Origin: Luzula sylvatica | Lineage: Eukaryota > Streptophyta > Magnoliopsida > Poales > Juncaceae | NCBI GenBank assembly: GCA_946800325.1 | Contig: OX326956.1 | Location: 22,976,356-23,040,355 of the forward strand | Length of the DNA stretch: 64,000 bases | Direction of reading: 5' to 3' | Shown: piece by piece, positions 12,131-22,615 of the stretch | How the letters are laid out: each line of letters opens with the position of its first letter | How positions within the stretch are numbered: position 1 is the stretch's first letter | Program-made: the position numbers and the translations under genes | The notes under the pieces: model-generated | What the model saw: only the letters and a program-made list of their open reading frames with translations | Told to the model about the DNA's origin: nothing | Databases searched by the model: none

Positions 12131-12460
12131 ATGGGCAATCGCGGCACTTTTGATCAGTCCTTCGTGGCTCTCGTCGTACTCTCATTTTTCCTTCTCTTCA
12201 TTTTAGAGTTGGTACCGTAAATGCTGCTACAATTAACGTAAATAGTAATGCTGGTTCACATGCTACGAATATTATTGTTAGTACGGCTGTGACGAGTGAT
12301 CTCTCGACCATGAATATTGAGCTGGGCATAACTCCTGCTTTTTCTCCCACACCCGAGCAAGCATCAGGGACGTCTGATCATCTGAAAGAAGTTCGTATTG
12401 CCTGGGCCTCGTTTCTGAGCTCAAGTACTACTGTCTTCTTCTTCTTCTGCCTTCTTTGAA
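12131..12460 (+). pseudogene. Small secreted AGP-like peptide gene with a frameshift
   Basis: Frame one opens with MGNRGTFDQSFVALVVLSFF, a short N-terminus plus a hydrophobic signal-peptide core, and stops at 12218-12220. The shifted frame continues from about 12205 as RVGTVNAATINVN and runs about 75 residues rich in Ser, Thr, Ala and Pro (ITPAFSPTPEQASGTSD), ending in a hydrophobic tail VFFFFCLL at a TGA. The join at VNAA would suit signal-peptide cleavage, and the C-terminal tail would suit a GPI-anchor signal, so together it resembles an arabinogalactan-type peptide. The frameshift lies near 12200-12217. It is either a young pseudogene or a sequence error; an intron is unlikely because the gap would be too short. 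Confidence 0.4.
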
Positions 12461-13539
12461 CGGAGGACAATTGGCATGCATCGCTAGACTCGCTTGCTTG
12501 TTGCTCTGTGTATTTTGTGAATTTGTTGCATTTGCTTCTTTGTATCTTTTATGTTGCGAATTTATTGTACTTGTGTGTTCATTTATTTCGAGGTAATTAG
12601 ATTTCTTTCAACAATTTGAAGTACCTAAGAGCTATACTAACATTATAGTATCTCATTTTGTCAAATAATTTAATCGAGATTATAAAACCGTTTGGCTTCA
12701 AGATTTAACTAGTTATGCCTTATGTTGCGCGAATACTTAAAAATATCGATTGTATCTGTAAAGTATTCTAAATTCTATATAAAATTATTGTATCGCCGTA
12801 TTCTATACGGATGGATACGCTACTCGAAGACGTATCCGTGAAACATAAGTAATACCATATGACAATTTTGTTTTTTTCATACCGAATATAAAATTTGGAT
12901 AGAGAAAAAATTGATATATTTAGGAAAAAATTCAATGATAGACAAAAGTATATAAAAAAATTGATAGAAATGTCACGTTCCCAATTAAATTGCAACAGTA
13001 ACACATTCGACTTTTGGATTTTCTTCGACGGAACGCTTAATAAACCTTCTGTTAAACAAAAAATTGTCTCGTTCATTTTGCATAAATATAAAGTTACACA
13101 TTTATTCCAAATTCCAGTTAATCATGATGTATTGAACCAAATCCATGTCAATTCAAATAAAAAATTTCACTCAATTCAAACAAAAATTTCAAACAACCAA
13201 ATCTCACTCTAATCAAATTGTTCATTCAAATTGCTTGCTCCAATTCATACTAACAAATAACTTGTGAGATAAAAGAACTGTAAGAAATAAAATCTAGCAA
13301 TACGTAGTCCCATCATCCCGTGTACATACCGAAAATTGATGATCTAATTTGCTTTTGACGGTAATATCCTCGATTGTAAGGCATTAGCAAATCAAAATCT
13401 AGGATGAAAATTTTACCATGTACCTAGAAAAATAGATGATATAGCGGATCATCTAGCTAAACGGGCACGGGTCCACCAAATATCCTTTAAGGGTATCACT
13501 TACCTGCTAATGCCTGAGAATTAGGATTGTAACTCTAGT
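12461..13539. other. Spacer with a short GGATAC-type MITE remnant
   Basis: At 12719-12851 the ends CTTATGTTGCGCGAATAC and GTATCCGTGAAACATAAG are inverted repeats of the same family as the element at 41630-42115. The internal part is only about 100 bp, so this is a deletion derivative. The remainder is AT-rich without a convincing gene. Confidence 0.5.
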
Positions 13540-14418
13540 TCATGGCTCGTAGTTTGTTCGTGCTCGACTTGATAACAATTCGGTAATAACTCGCTTGACA
13601 TCAATTCGAAATTAATCGAACCGAACCGAGCTGTCTCGAAAACCTATCGAGCTGAGCTTAGCCAGACTCAGCTCGTTCGTATTGAATCCGAAACAAATTT
13701 GGGCTCGACCTTTAAACCTGATTATTTTTATCCTTACTAATTCATTATTTATATACCAAAAAATTAATATATTAAATGTACTATTACAATTAAAAATTTA
13801 AAATATGTATAAAAAGCTCTATTTTTTTAATAGTCCCAAATTAAATTACATAGACCAAGGATCCTCTACTCTTCTCTTCTCTCTTGGTTTATTAAGAAGC
13901 AAAACACACAAAACAACAAAATCAACTAAATAGGTCTACCGTCTACCCTCTCCTCTGTCATCAATTTGCAAAACAACATATGGAAAAACCTAGATCTATC
14001 CTTTGCTGTCAAATTAGGCTAACCAATTGCAAAAGCAACAAAAAAAAAATTATACCAAAACATCATATCTTCAAATATTTATATTCAAGGAACCAATATT
14101 CTCACCAAAATTTTGTGATTTTTTTATTGTGTCTTTTGAAAATTCTAGAAAAGAGAAGACGAGTAATCGAGATTGAAAACGAGAAAATGAGAAGACGAAT
14201 ATCTCAATTTTTTTAATTAAATCAAATTATTTTGATATTTAGATTATTGTTGTGCTGAGCCAAAGTAATTCGAATTAAAATGAACTGAACTTGAACTTGA
14301 TTTTTTAACTCAAATATTAATACTAATCGAGCCGAGCCAACTCGTGTAGAGTTTCGAGCCGAGTTTGAACTTGACCTAGCTTGCTCGAACTCGAACTCGA
14401 ACTCGACTCGTTTGCGGG
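13540..14418. mobile_element. CTCGAA-rich inverted-repeat element (hAT-like MITE)
   Basis: The left part is rich in GCTCGAC and CGAACCGAGC words. The right part mirrors it with GAGCCGAGCC and (CTCGAA)n, and the AT-rich core lies between. This layout matches plant non-autonomous hAT-like elements with pentamer- or hexamer-rich ends. I could not fix exact ends or a target duplication. A 78-codon frame in the core (13980-14216) has no recognisable motif. Confidence 0.45.
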
Positions 14419-15477
14419 GCTATTTAGAATACTAGGTTCTTGGCACTTTTTTATAAAGAATGATATGCAAATTATTAGGTAAGACGTAATACAATTGCAA
14501 TGTAAGCCTAAGACGTGTTTTTATTGTTTCTTCTCAATTATGTGATTCCCACGAAAATATGAGGTTGTCAAAATGCCACGCTCTCGGGTCCTCGATGAGG
14601 TTTTATGGGCAATTGTCGGTCCAAGTATGTAATTTTGTTTGATGGAAAAAGATTCATTGTATTTTTTGTTATATTTTAACTCTTTTATTTTTCATATAAA
14701 TGGTGTTTTTCTTAGTTATTATTCTGGGTTAAACAAATAAGAGACATAACATTTAACTAAATTAGTATAATTTTTGAGTAGTTATTATTTTTCCTTAATT
14801 TTTATTTTATTTCATAATTGAGTCGAATCATAAAAATCAGTACATATAACTTGCAAAAATATAACTTTTGATTGAGTGGTGCTTTCAAAGAATTTTATAT
14901 TTATTTTTGTCGCCTTCCATTGCCTTATATGTGCAAAAACAAATAATTATTGGGTTATGCACAAGTACGACTAAGAACTACTAATATTTATTTTACTCCT
15001 TAGTTTAAAGACCGGACATGTTATTTGTTTAACTACCTTTACAACTTGAGTTTTTGGTCCATATTGGTCCATATTGTATGATTAAAATCGAACGATCAAT
15101 ATAGAATGCACTCTTCACATGGCAATGAATATTAAGAGTTTTGTTAAAAGAAATTGATACATTTTTATTTTCCAAAAAATCTTTATTTTTTATATTCAAT
15201 AGTTACACTTTTTCGAATAAAATAATACATGAATTTTTTAATTAATAGGAAAACGACACATCATTCTACATTAATTAAAAAAAAAATCAATTTTAACGAA
15301 GATTATAATATTTGATGTCATCTATCCAAAATGTCAAATCATGTTAATTTCATCCAATATCTGAAAAATGATCAAACAAATATATGTTAAATAAAAAATG
15401 TTGCGAATATATTTGTGATTCGAGTGTTCTCGACATCACTATATAAATAGATTTTTAATTTATTTATTTAGGTACGT
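14419..15477. other. AT-rich spacer, no gene seen
   Basis: No ORF, tandem array or RNA gene could be supported here. Homopolymers and AT-rich words dominate. Confidence 0.5.
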
Positions 15478-15483
15478 AACAAG

Positions 15484-15782
15484 GGTTTGGCACGGCGTTA
15501 CGGCCATCATCGGTATCCCCTCGTGGCCACTATTTGGAATATTTGGAAAGAACACAACAACCGAATTTTCAACCAAAAAAAAACACCGCCGTCCTCGACA
15601 ATAGCAAGGTTAACCACGAAGCGAAGGCTTGGAAGAGGTTCTGCTAGCCGGGGTGCATGGCCGCCATAGGAATCACTTGTTTCTTAGAAGTCTTTTAGAA
15701 TAAGTTTTTTTTACATTATTATGTATTAAACTAGCATTAATATATCAAAAGAATCGGAGCTTCTTTCTTTCAAAAAAAAAAG
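15484..15782 (+). mobile_element. 5'-truncated LINE tail
   Basis: The open frame around 15487 reads YPLVATIWNIWKEHNNRIFN, a motif typical of the C-terminal region of plant non-LTR reverse transcriptases. About 100 bp of 3' sequence follows, ending in TTTCTTTCAAAAAAAAAAG, a short A-tail. Only the extreme 3' end is present, as is usual for 5'-truncated insertions. I did not identify a target duplication. Confidence 0.65.
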
Positions 15783-16368
15783 AATATACATGCGACACAC
15801 GAGAAAGTATAATTCTCCATTAATTAGGGTTTGTAAAATAAATAAAATCGACTTAATTAACCGTATTAGTAATTTTAATACGAGTAATACATTTATGAGG
15901 GGGTAAATTCGATAATTTTTTATGAAGATTTGTGAGAGGGCAAATTCGATAATTTTTTATGAAGATTTGTGAGAGGGTAAATTCGAAACTTGATCTGCTA
16001 TGTATAAAAAAGAAATACTAATGTGCATCGAACCGAAGATCAAACCATACACACGAGAATGACCAATTGTATCTGACCAGGTTGTCTATCACATACTATA
16101 CTAATTAAGAAGATATACAAGATATTTGTCAAATTATAAAAGTAGCACATTCGACAAAGCTCCATATTATACGATTACAATATCATGTATTCTTATATCT
16201 CAATACTAAATCTTAAACACAAATATCATAACTTAGATATATCACTTTTTTAGTTTTAGTTTTTAAAAAAAGGTTACCTTTTTTAATATCATTTTTCTCA
16301 AGAAAAAATATTTTCTATGTTTGAAAAAAAATGCTAAATTCATAAAAAAAAATATTATACAAATCCGA
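15783..16368. other. AT-rich spacer with one short duplication
   Basis: GTAAATTCGATAATTTTTTA followed by TGAAGATTTGTGAGAGGG occurs twice in tandem at about 15903-15980. No gene was recognised. Confidence 0.45.
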
Positions 16369-16560
16369 AAGCATTTCCTTCAAAACCCTGGATACTTTTA
16401 ACCCATAAAGAAGTTCGAGAACGGCTTAAAATTCATTCAAATTGGCCAACTTTTCCTCAATTAAATTTCAATGACGAATTGGTAGGCGGTCGCGACATCA
16501 TGATTTCATACTAGAAACCGGCGAATTGAAAGACCTCCAAAACTCAAATTCCTCAAATCA
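16369..16560 (+). pseudogene. Monothiol glutaredoxin C-terminal fragment
   Basis: One frame reads [18 protein letters not shown] followed by [11 protein letters not shown], the glutaredoxin block that contains the cis-Pro (WPTFPQ) and the GG-D glutathione-binding motif. It then hits a stop at 16510-16512. The next frame continues with [13 protein letters not shown], matching the family's following helix, so a small frameshift has broken it. The CGFS active site is absent, so only the last third of a GRX domain remains. The match is closest to the GRXS17-like type. The homology stops where the GC-rich array begins. Confidence 0.7.
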
Positions 16561-16569
16561 CCCGACCCA

Positions 16570-16990
16570 ACCCTGTGGCGGGTCCCCGACCCAAAACCCC
16601 TCCCCCCCTGTGGCGGGTCCGGGTCCCCGACACGAAACCCCCCCACCCCGGCCCAACCCGGCCCTCCCCCCGGGCGGGTCCGGACCCGACCCCCCCCCCC
16701 CCTCCGGGCGGGTCCGGGGTCCCCGACCCGAACCCCCCGAACCCCCCACCCCCACCCACCGGCGGGTCCGGGGTCCGCGACCCGAACCCCCCCCCCCCCC
16801 ACCCCCCGGCGGGTCCGGGGTCCGCGACCCGAACCCCCCCCCCCCGGCGGGTCCGGGTCCCCGACCCGAACCCCCCCCCCCCGGCGGGTCCGGGTCCCCG
16901 ACCCGAACCCCCCCCCCCCCGGCGGGTCCGCGACCCGAAACCCCCCCCCACCCGGCGGGTCCGGGTCCCCGACCCGACCCCCCCCCCCCC
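16570..16990. repeat. GC-rich array 1 (GGCGGGTCCGGG plus poly-C units)
   Basis: About 10 units of roughly 30-50 bp, each with GGCGGGTCCGGGTCCCCGA then CCCGAACC and a C run of up to 13. The complementary strand has many long G runs and should be able to form G-quadruplexes. The long open frames through it are Pro/Gly/Arg low complexity and appear on both strands, so they are not genes. A second copy of the array is at 40905-41265. Confidence 0.85.
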
Positions 16991-17350
16991 GGCCCCTTTT
17001 TGGGCCGGACCCCCCTCTCCGCTCGCAGGCCCGGCCCTTTTTGGAGCCGGACCCACCTCTCTCCTCGCGGGCCCGGTCCTTTTTGGGGCCAGACCCACCT
17101 CTCCCCTCGCGGGCCCGGCCCTTTTTGGGCCGGACCCACCTCTCCCCTCGCGGGCCCGGCCCTTTTTGGGCCGGACCCACCTCTCCCCTCGTGGGCCCGG
17201 CCCCTTTATTGGGCCGGACCGCACCTCTCCCCTTGCGGGCCCGGCCCCTTTTTTGGGCCGGACCGTACCCCTCCCCCCCCTACTGGCCCGGCCCCTTTTT
17301 GGGCCGAAACTCTCCCCTCCACCCGCGGGCCCGGACCCTTTTTGGCCCGA
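16990..17350. repeat. GC-rich array 2 (hairpin unit, about 41-49 bp)
   Basis: About nine units contain GGCCCGGCCCTTTTTGGGCC, a near-perfect hairpin with CCGGCCC and GGGCCGG arms and a T-rich loop. Each hairpin is followed by a spacer related to ACCTCTCCCCTCGCGG. A mirrored array is at 40640-40905 in the inverted R copy, so it belongs to the family and not to this locus alone. Confidence 0.85.
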
Positions 17351-17396
17351 ACCCCCCGTCCTTCTCGTCCCTTGCTTCCATGTTATCCTGCATAAA

Positions 17397-17530
17397 CAAT
17401 ACACATACACATCATCCACATATCACACGCACAGACACAACCACACACACACACACATCATCCACATATCACACGCACGTACACACACAACACACACGCA
17501 CACCAATACAGCATACACAAATCATACAAA
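17397..17530. repeat. CA-rich microsatellite of R copy A
   Basis: Imperfect CACACA and CATACAC tracts in two blocks, with the word ATCATCCACATATCACACGC duplicated. The equivalent position in the other copies holds a TG run. Confidence 0.85.
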
Positions 17531-18129
17531 CACACATCTTAGAAAAATACACATGTAATGGAAAACGTCTTGAGGGATTTTCAGCATTAAAAGGATCGCT
17601 ATGAAACTTCCTACAATCTTGGTGCAGCGACTTATTTGCAATTGAGAAATTCGGTGCTTTGAAAACCTGAAAAATGAAGAGGTTGATTAGATTCTGAAAT
17701 TTGTACAAAATATTAGCAAATAAAATTGGGACTAGCAATCACAATAAGTGAAATAAGAAATTGAGATAATAAAATTGGGACTAGCAATCTCTTTTAACCC
17801 TTTAGATTTTGACTCGGTCTCCTTTGTCGCCGTTAGATTCTGGTACACTGCCTTCGACATCCGACAAGAGATTTCTCATAGATGTAATCCCTGTAATGGC
17901 TCTCGACCCGCTTCATTAATGACTGTTCAAAATAGAAAAAAGAAAACGAAATTAATAACTGCAAATGACACAAAATAAACAAACATGTGTTTAATGAAAG
18001 AAAAGAATAACTTTGGTATTCATTACAGAAAAAGCAACATAAGAGCCATAATTGGTTAAAATAAGAAGGCAGATTTTTTTTTGTTGTAGATCATGTTTTG
18101 CTTTTTGTGCCCTTATAGTTTGTAAATAT

Positions 18130-18800
18130 CAAAAAGGTTAGTGGAAAATTTTTTTTTTTTTTTTGAGAAAAATAGAGAGGGCTCTTATGTCCCCCTTCTA
18201 TTATATTTTATATATTTGAAATTTACAAATTTCTATAAGATTTATAATTCCAAAAGAATCATAAATCTTAGTGTCATCAGTTAACCTAATATCTCACAAT
18301 TATAAAAAACAACCACCAAAACATGAGATTACATCCTAAACACATCAATAACTGGAATATAAAATTCTTTGAAAAAAAACAGTAATTTAAATCCAGGCAC
18401 ATAATTAGAAGTTGAATTCCCGTTTTGTTTTTTGACCCTAGTAAGTGTCGCCCTCTATTCTCTCTCTCAACAGAACCCCAGTGACTCTCCACCTCTCTTC
18501 TTCCTTGTGATAAGGACTCATCCTCTCTCTCTACTCTAGCATCGTTTGTGCTTATCTCGCTCAATCTGCACTCTATGATACACCAGCTCCAAGCACCTGG
18601 ATCCTCCTTCCTCTCTCTTTGTCCCTCGTTTATCGGTATTAAATAACTTTCTCCTTGCTCGAAAACCCTAGATTTATTCACCATTATATTTATCGCTTTA
18701 TCTACTCCTACTTCTCTCAATGTTGTTATTAGTATCATTTAAGATTGCTTGTTTCTTCTAACAAATTCTTAAGTATGCTCGATTTTTCTGATGGTAGTTC
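18130..18800 (-). mobile_element. Insert in R copy A with a T run (possible retroposon)
   Basis: Other R copies run continuously from the AGAACTATAAGGGTAC block to the GAAGGAGGAGCAAGAATAC block, but copy A has about 670 extra bases between them. The insert begins with a 17-T run at about 18149-18165, which would be a poly-A tail of an element on the minus strand. A 150-codon minus frame (18738-18286) contains GQRERKEDPGAWSWCIIECR but no reverse-transcriptase motif. It is possibly a SINE or a LINE fragment, but the class is uncertain and no target duplication was identified. Confidence 0.4.
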
Positions 18801-19207
18801 AATTCCAAAAATTATTCTTGCTCCTCCTTCAAAAAATTTTGAGCAGCAAGTATTCTTGCTCCTCCTTCAAAAAAGAAGGTAAACTTTCTTTTCTTGAATT
18901 AAATTCAGATAAGAGAAAAATTATATTTCAAACAAAATTGAACCAAATCAATGATGCAGATGTGAATCTCAACAAGAGAGATGAAAATTATTCAAAAAGA
19001 CATGAACTTTACCTGAACCTGTGTTTAAACAGAACAAAATTGTTGCTTCTTCAAGAAAAGATCTCTCGAAGCACAAAATTGTTGCTTCTTAGATTTGGAG
19101 CACAAAAAACGAGAGAGAAAGAGCCATTTGTTGTCTCTTCTGACTTGGCTATGAACTTTGCTTGCTACGACTGTCTTTTGCACTTGCTTGCTTCATCTAC
19201 AATTGGT

Positions 19208-19241
<34 letters not shown>

Positions 19242-20565
19242 TCTGGACTCTGGCTAGAAGGGAGAATATATAGAGAACAGGGGCGCTCCTCCAACGTCTC
19301 TCTTGATATGACCGTTGGAGGAGAACATTCTGGATCCTATTTGAAAGAGCCGTTAAGAGTTAGAGGAGATATGAATATCTTGACGGAAGAATAAGAAGAA
19401 CAAAATTGAAGCAAGCAAAGTCATAATTCGCTATGCAAAGAAAGAACCACAAAAACAGAGTTGAAAAAACAGTGTACTGGTGAAAAGAAAAATTGTATTT
19501 AATTTGGGCAATAAAATAATCACACAAATGGACTTGTTTACTAGATGAGGAGGGTCCGAGACCCGGCCAGAGGAATTTGGGCAAATGGCAGAAAACTGTA
19601 AATACTCAGAAATTCTGGGTATATTTGTAAATGTGTTAAAATGAAATTTTTTGAGGATATACACGAGAAAGTGGTGGTGAAGAATAGATCATGTTTTAGA
19701 GAAAGAAATTATGGGAATTAAGAGGGTTTTTAGGTAAAAATGTAAATAGGAAAGGTTTATGGGTATGTATGTAAATTGTAAAGTTCAAGAGGAAAACAGG
19801 TTAATGGATCTTGCCCAATTTGGAGAGTTTTGAGTATACCAGTTCACTGAGTTTTCTCAGTGTTTGTATGAGTTGGAAATTGCTCAAAGAACAAGTTTGT
19901 GAGTGTTTCTCGATCTTCTTTAGAGACCGGTACGAGTACCAAATTAGATAATTTTTTGTGTCGTTAACATTTGATACGTTTAAAATTACACATCGTTATT
20001 TTCTAATTCATGCAAACATTTGGCCTAATAAAAGTCGTATCATTTACAAAAAGTTTTGTCGTTCGATTTATTCAAATGAGTCCGCACAAATCAAATATGT
20101 CTAAAAGAATTTTAGCCGGATGTGGATATTATCAAAATTAGACGAGTTCATCAATTTTGCCTTCCGAGTTTTAATGGTGTAAATTAGTAGTCACACAGCA
20201 GACCCTAAAATAACGTGTCCATATAGCATGTTGGGTGATCAACATAGTGTAGTGCCAAAACCCGTAAGGGTCCCGCCCGACCCGACCCGCCCGGGATTTT
20301 GACCCGCCCGACCCGCCCGTTTGGCAAACGGGTTGAAACCCGACGGGTCAACGGGTACGGGTCCAAGGGCGGGTTTCAACCAATGGTTACCACTAAACCC
20401 GTGTAAACCCGCCCGTTTGGCAAACCCGTCACTGTGCAACCCGACCCGACCCGCCCGTGCACCCGCCCGACCCGTTACTGTTCACTATTCACTATTTACT
20501 GTTCATTATTCACTGTTCACTGTTTAACGCTCCAAAACACTGTATAACGCTCCAATTTTTACCCC

Positions 20566-20572
20566 TATAAAA
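20566..20572 (+). promoter_or_regulatory. TATA box inside the hAT element
   Basis: CCCCTATAAAATCCCC is followed by a pyrimidine-rich leader (TCTCATATTCTCTACACTC). A GGTATGAAGG donor-like site near 20810 and a TTTTTTGTAG acceptor just before the ORF suggest a 5'-UTR intron of about 180 bp. Confidence 0.5.
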
Positions 20573-20997
20573 TCCCCCAACCTCCAATTCATTAATTCAC
20601 ACAACCAACTATCAATCTCTCATATTCTCTACACTCAAACTCTCATATTCTTATTTTAAAGCTCTAAATATTTTTTATATTTTATTTAAATTCGTTTATA
20701 TAAAAAAAATCCAAAAAAAATAGTTATATTAGTTATTTAGTTATATTTAGTTGTTGGAGGTATCCTAAAAAAATCTCAAAAATTCGACATCGCTTGGAAA
20801 AATTTGAGGTATGAAGGTCCAATCTTATTATTTATTTTTCTTAATATAATTTTATTTTTGGATTTTTATAGATTTTTTTTATTCGGATTTTTATTTATTA
20901 GGAGAGAAATAGTTATATGCTTACATTTTGTAATTAAAAAATGTTAACTAAAATTGTTTGTATAACTTTTTTGGAATAATATTTTTTGTAGTGAAAA

Positions 20998-21672
20998 ATG
21001 GCATCTCCATCAAACAACAACCCTCAAAACACGTTTGATTCAAACAACGAAGAATTTGGACGACGATTAAGCGATGCTATTTTCGGTGATACAAGCAATT
21101 ATCCACAAAATCCCAATTATCCTACACCTACTTATCCCAATTTTCCTCCCCCTAATTATCCACAAAATCCCAATTTTCCTCCCCCTAATTATCCACAAAA
21201 TCCCAATTTCCCTCCTCAAAATTATCCACATAATCCCAATTTCCTTCCTTCATATTTTCAACCATCACCACAATTTGCACAAGACCTTAATGTTTATCCT
21301 CAATCATCTCCGCATAACTATTCAAGTGGAACGGGTGGTTCTAGCACAACCGTTCATGCCACCACTTCCGAGGACGTCGAAATTCAAGTAGAAACGGAGG
21401 TCGACCCGGCGGTGCCGACGGCTTCTAAGAAAAGAAAGAAAGCAAAATACACCAAGCCATTTTGGCGTTTCTTCGAGATGACACTCGATGATGAAGGAAA
21501 TTGTGTAAGCGCAAGGTGTAAGGTACGCAATTGTAAAGCCGAATATTTGTATACTAGCGCAAATGGTACCAACTCATTTAGTAGACATGCCGACAAACAT
21601 ATTAAGGCCAAAGAAGAACCACAAGAACATGCGGACCGTAGTCAAAATGGTATTAAAATTTTATTCCCATAA
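20998..21672 (+). CDS. BED zinc-finger protein from a truncated hAT transposase
   Basis: The 224-residue frame starts MASPSNNNPQNTFDSNNEEF. It continues with an Asn/Pro/Tyr repeat region (residues about 35-90, units like NYPQNPNFPPP), a Ser/Thr-rich linker, a basic stretch (KKRKKAKYTK, near residue 145) that could be a nuclear signal, and a BED finger from FWRFFEM to about residue 201. Its zinc ligands appear to be the C of ARCKV, the C of RNCKA, and the H pair in SRHADKH. BED fingers bind transposon ends. The catalytic RNase H-like domain and the hAT dimerisation domain are missing; the frame closes with KILFP soon after the finger. It could act as a DNA-binding repressor of related hAT elements, which is inference. 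Confidence 0.7.
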   Translation: MASPSNNNPQNTFDSNNEEFGRRLSDAIFGDTSNYPQNPNYPTPTYPNFPPPNYPQNPNFPPPNYPQNPNFPPQNYPHNPNFLPSYFQPSPQFAQDLNVYPQSSPHNYSSGTGGSSTTVHATTSEDVEIQVETEVDPAVPTASKKRKKAKYTKPFWRFFEMTLDDEGNCVSARCKVRNCKAEYLYTSANGTNSFSRHADKHIKAKEEPQEHADRSQNGIKILFP

Positions 21673-22615
21673 TTTATCATTTAATTAAGATGATTTATCA
21701 CATATTAAGATTTAATATATAATATAATTTAATAAAGGAGGAGAGTAACTTTTTTTCATATTGAAATTTGTTTTCTTATTTTTTTCAATTTTTTTTCAAT
21801 TTTTTCAATTTTTTTTTAATTTTTTTTCAATTTTTTTCAATTTTTTTTTTTTTTTTTAAAAAATCACTATTCACGCCGGGACCCGCCCGCCCGTCGACCC
21901 GCCCGTCCCGCCCGGGACCCGTCTCGCCCGCCGGGTCTAAGGGCGGGTTTTCCCCATCCCTCCAAACCCACCCGCCCAAACCCGCACCCGTCACACCCGC
22001 CAAACCCGCCGACCCGCACCCGTCTAGACCCGCACCCGCCACACCCGTTTGGGCTCGGGACCCGACCCGCACCCGTGGCAACACACTGGATCAACATCAG
22101 ACATAAAATCTAGTAAATAGTATAGAATGTTTTCGTCCATGTAAATTTAGAATGTTTTAAGAATGTGATCGGATTAGGAAAGCCACTTAAAAACTCTTTT
22201 AACAAAATATCTCAATTACCCTCAAAAACTCCAAATATTTACAATACACATCGTCAATCTTGGCAATTCAAATTCTGAATTACACTCAAAAACTCCAAAT
22301 AAACAAAATTAGTACAATATCATTAATCAATTAACCCCTTTCATAAACATCAAAGACCCTTTCATAAACCCCTAAACCATCATCTGTATGACTGTATATT
22401 TCTTCAAATTTTCAAATCCTGCTTAATAGGAAAAAAAAGAACAATTGAGAATATTAGTGTATATCAAGAATACAAAATATATTTTAATTGTGTTAACACA
22501 ACTATACTTTGTATGTTAGATTTTAGTAACTTAACATAAATTTATTACATTTATTTGTGAGATATTTTGGAGAGATTCTGAGTACTGCATTTGTAACCTT
22601 CTCAGGTCGTATATT

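Larger units (their letters stand above)
20245..22088 (+). mobile_element. hAT element with 8-bp target duplication
   Basis: The exact 8-bp direct repeat GATCAACA flanks the element at 20237-20244 and 22089-22096. The terminal inverted repeats are TAGTGTAGTGCC on the left and GGCAACACACTG on the right. Subterminal regions are dense in CCCGCCCGACCCG words, as is usual for this hAT group. The uninterrupted site (GGTGATCAATATCAGACAT in the same orientation) exists in the two other R copies near 35868 and 38449, which proves insertion. Only the N-terminal BED part of a transposase is present, so it is an internally deleted, non-autonomous element. Confidence 0.9.
16570..22290 (-). repeat. Copy A of unclassified repeat family R (inverted, with insertions)
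   Basis: Read on the minus strand, this region matches the copies at 31910-34330 and 35690-41270. In order they share a block ending GTCTGATATTGATCACCC; the GGTACCGGTCTCTC block; a promoter-like block with GAGAATATATAGAG (read here on the plus strand) and a GA run at 19209-19240; exon-like blocks near 17800-17940 and 17590-17680; a CA microsatellite; and finally the GC-rich arrays. Two insertions interrupt copy A: a hAT element at 20245-22088 and a T-tailed insert at about 18130-18800. The family is not recognised. It could be a non-autonomous LTR element or a Helitron-like element carrying captured exons. Confidence 0.75.

Noticed and set aside
16506..17604. Open frames of 190-330 codons on both strands rich in Pro, Gly and Arg
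   Set aside because: They run through the GC-rich tandem arrays, overlap in several frames and carry no domain. Lack of stops comes from base composition.
18286..18738. 150-codon minus-strand frame as a gene
   Set aside because: It lies wholly inside the T-tailed insert, has no known domain and has no splice or promoter support.
18791..19273. 160-codon frame in R copy A
   Set aside because: It is antisense to the promoter-like block of R. Its KKEGKLSFLELNSDKRK-type sequence is only partly kept open in other copies and it includes a GA microsatellite.
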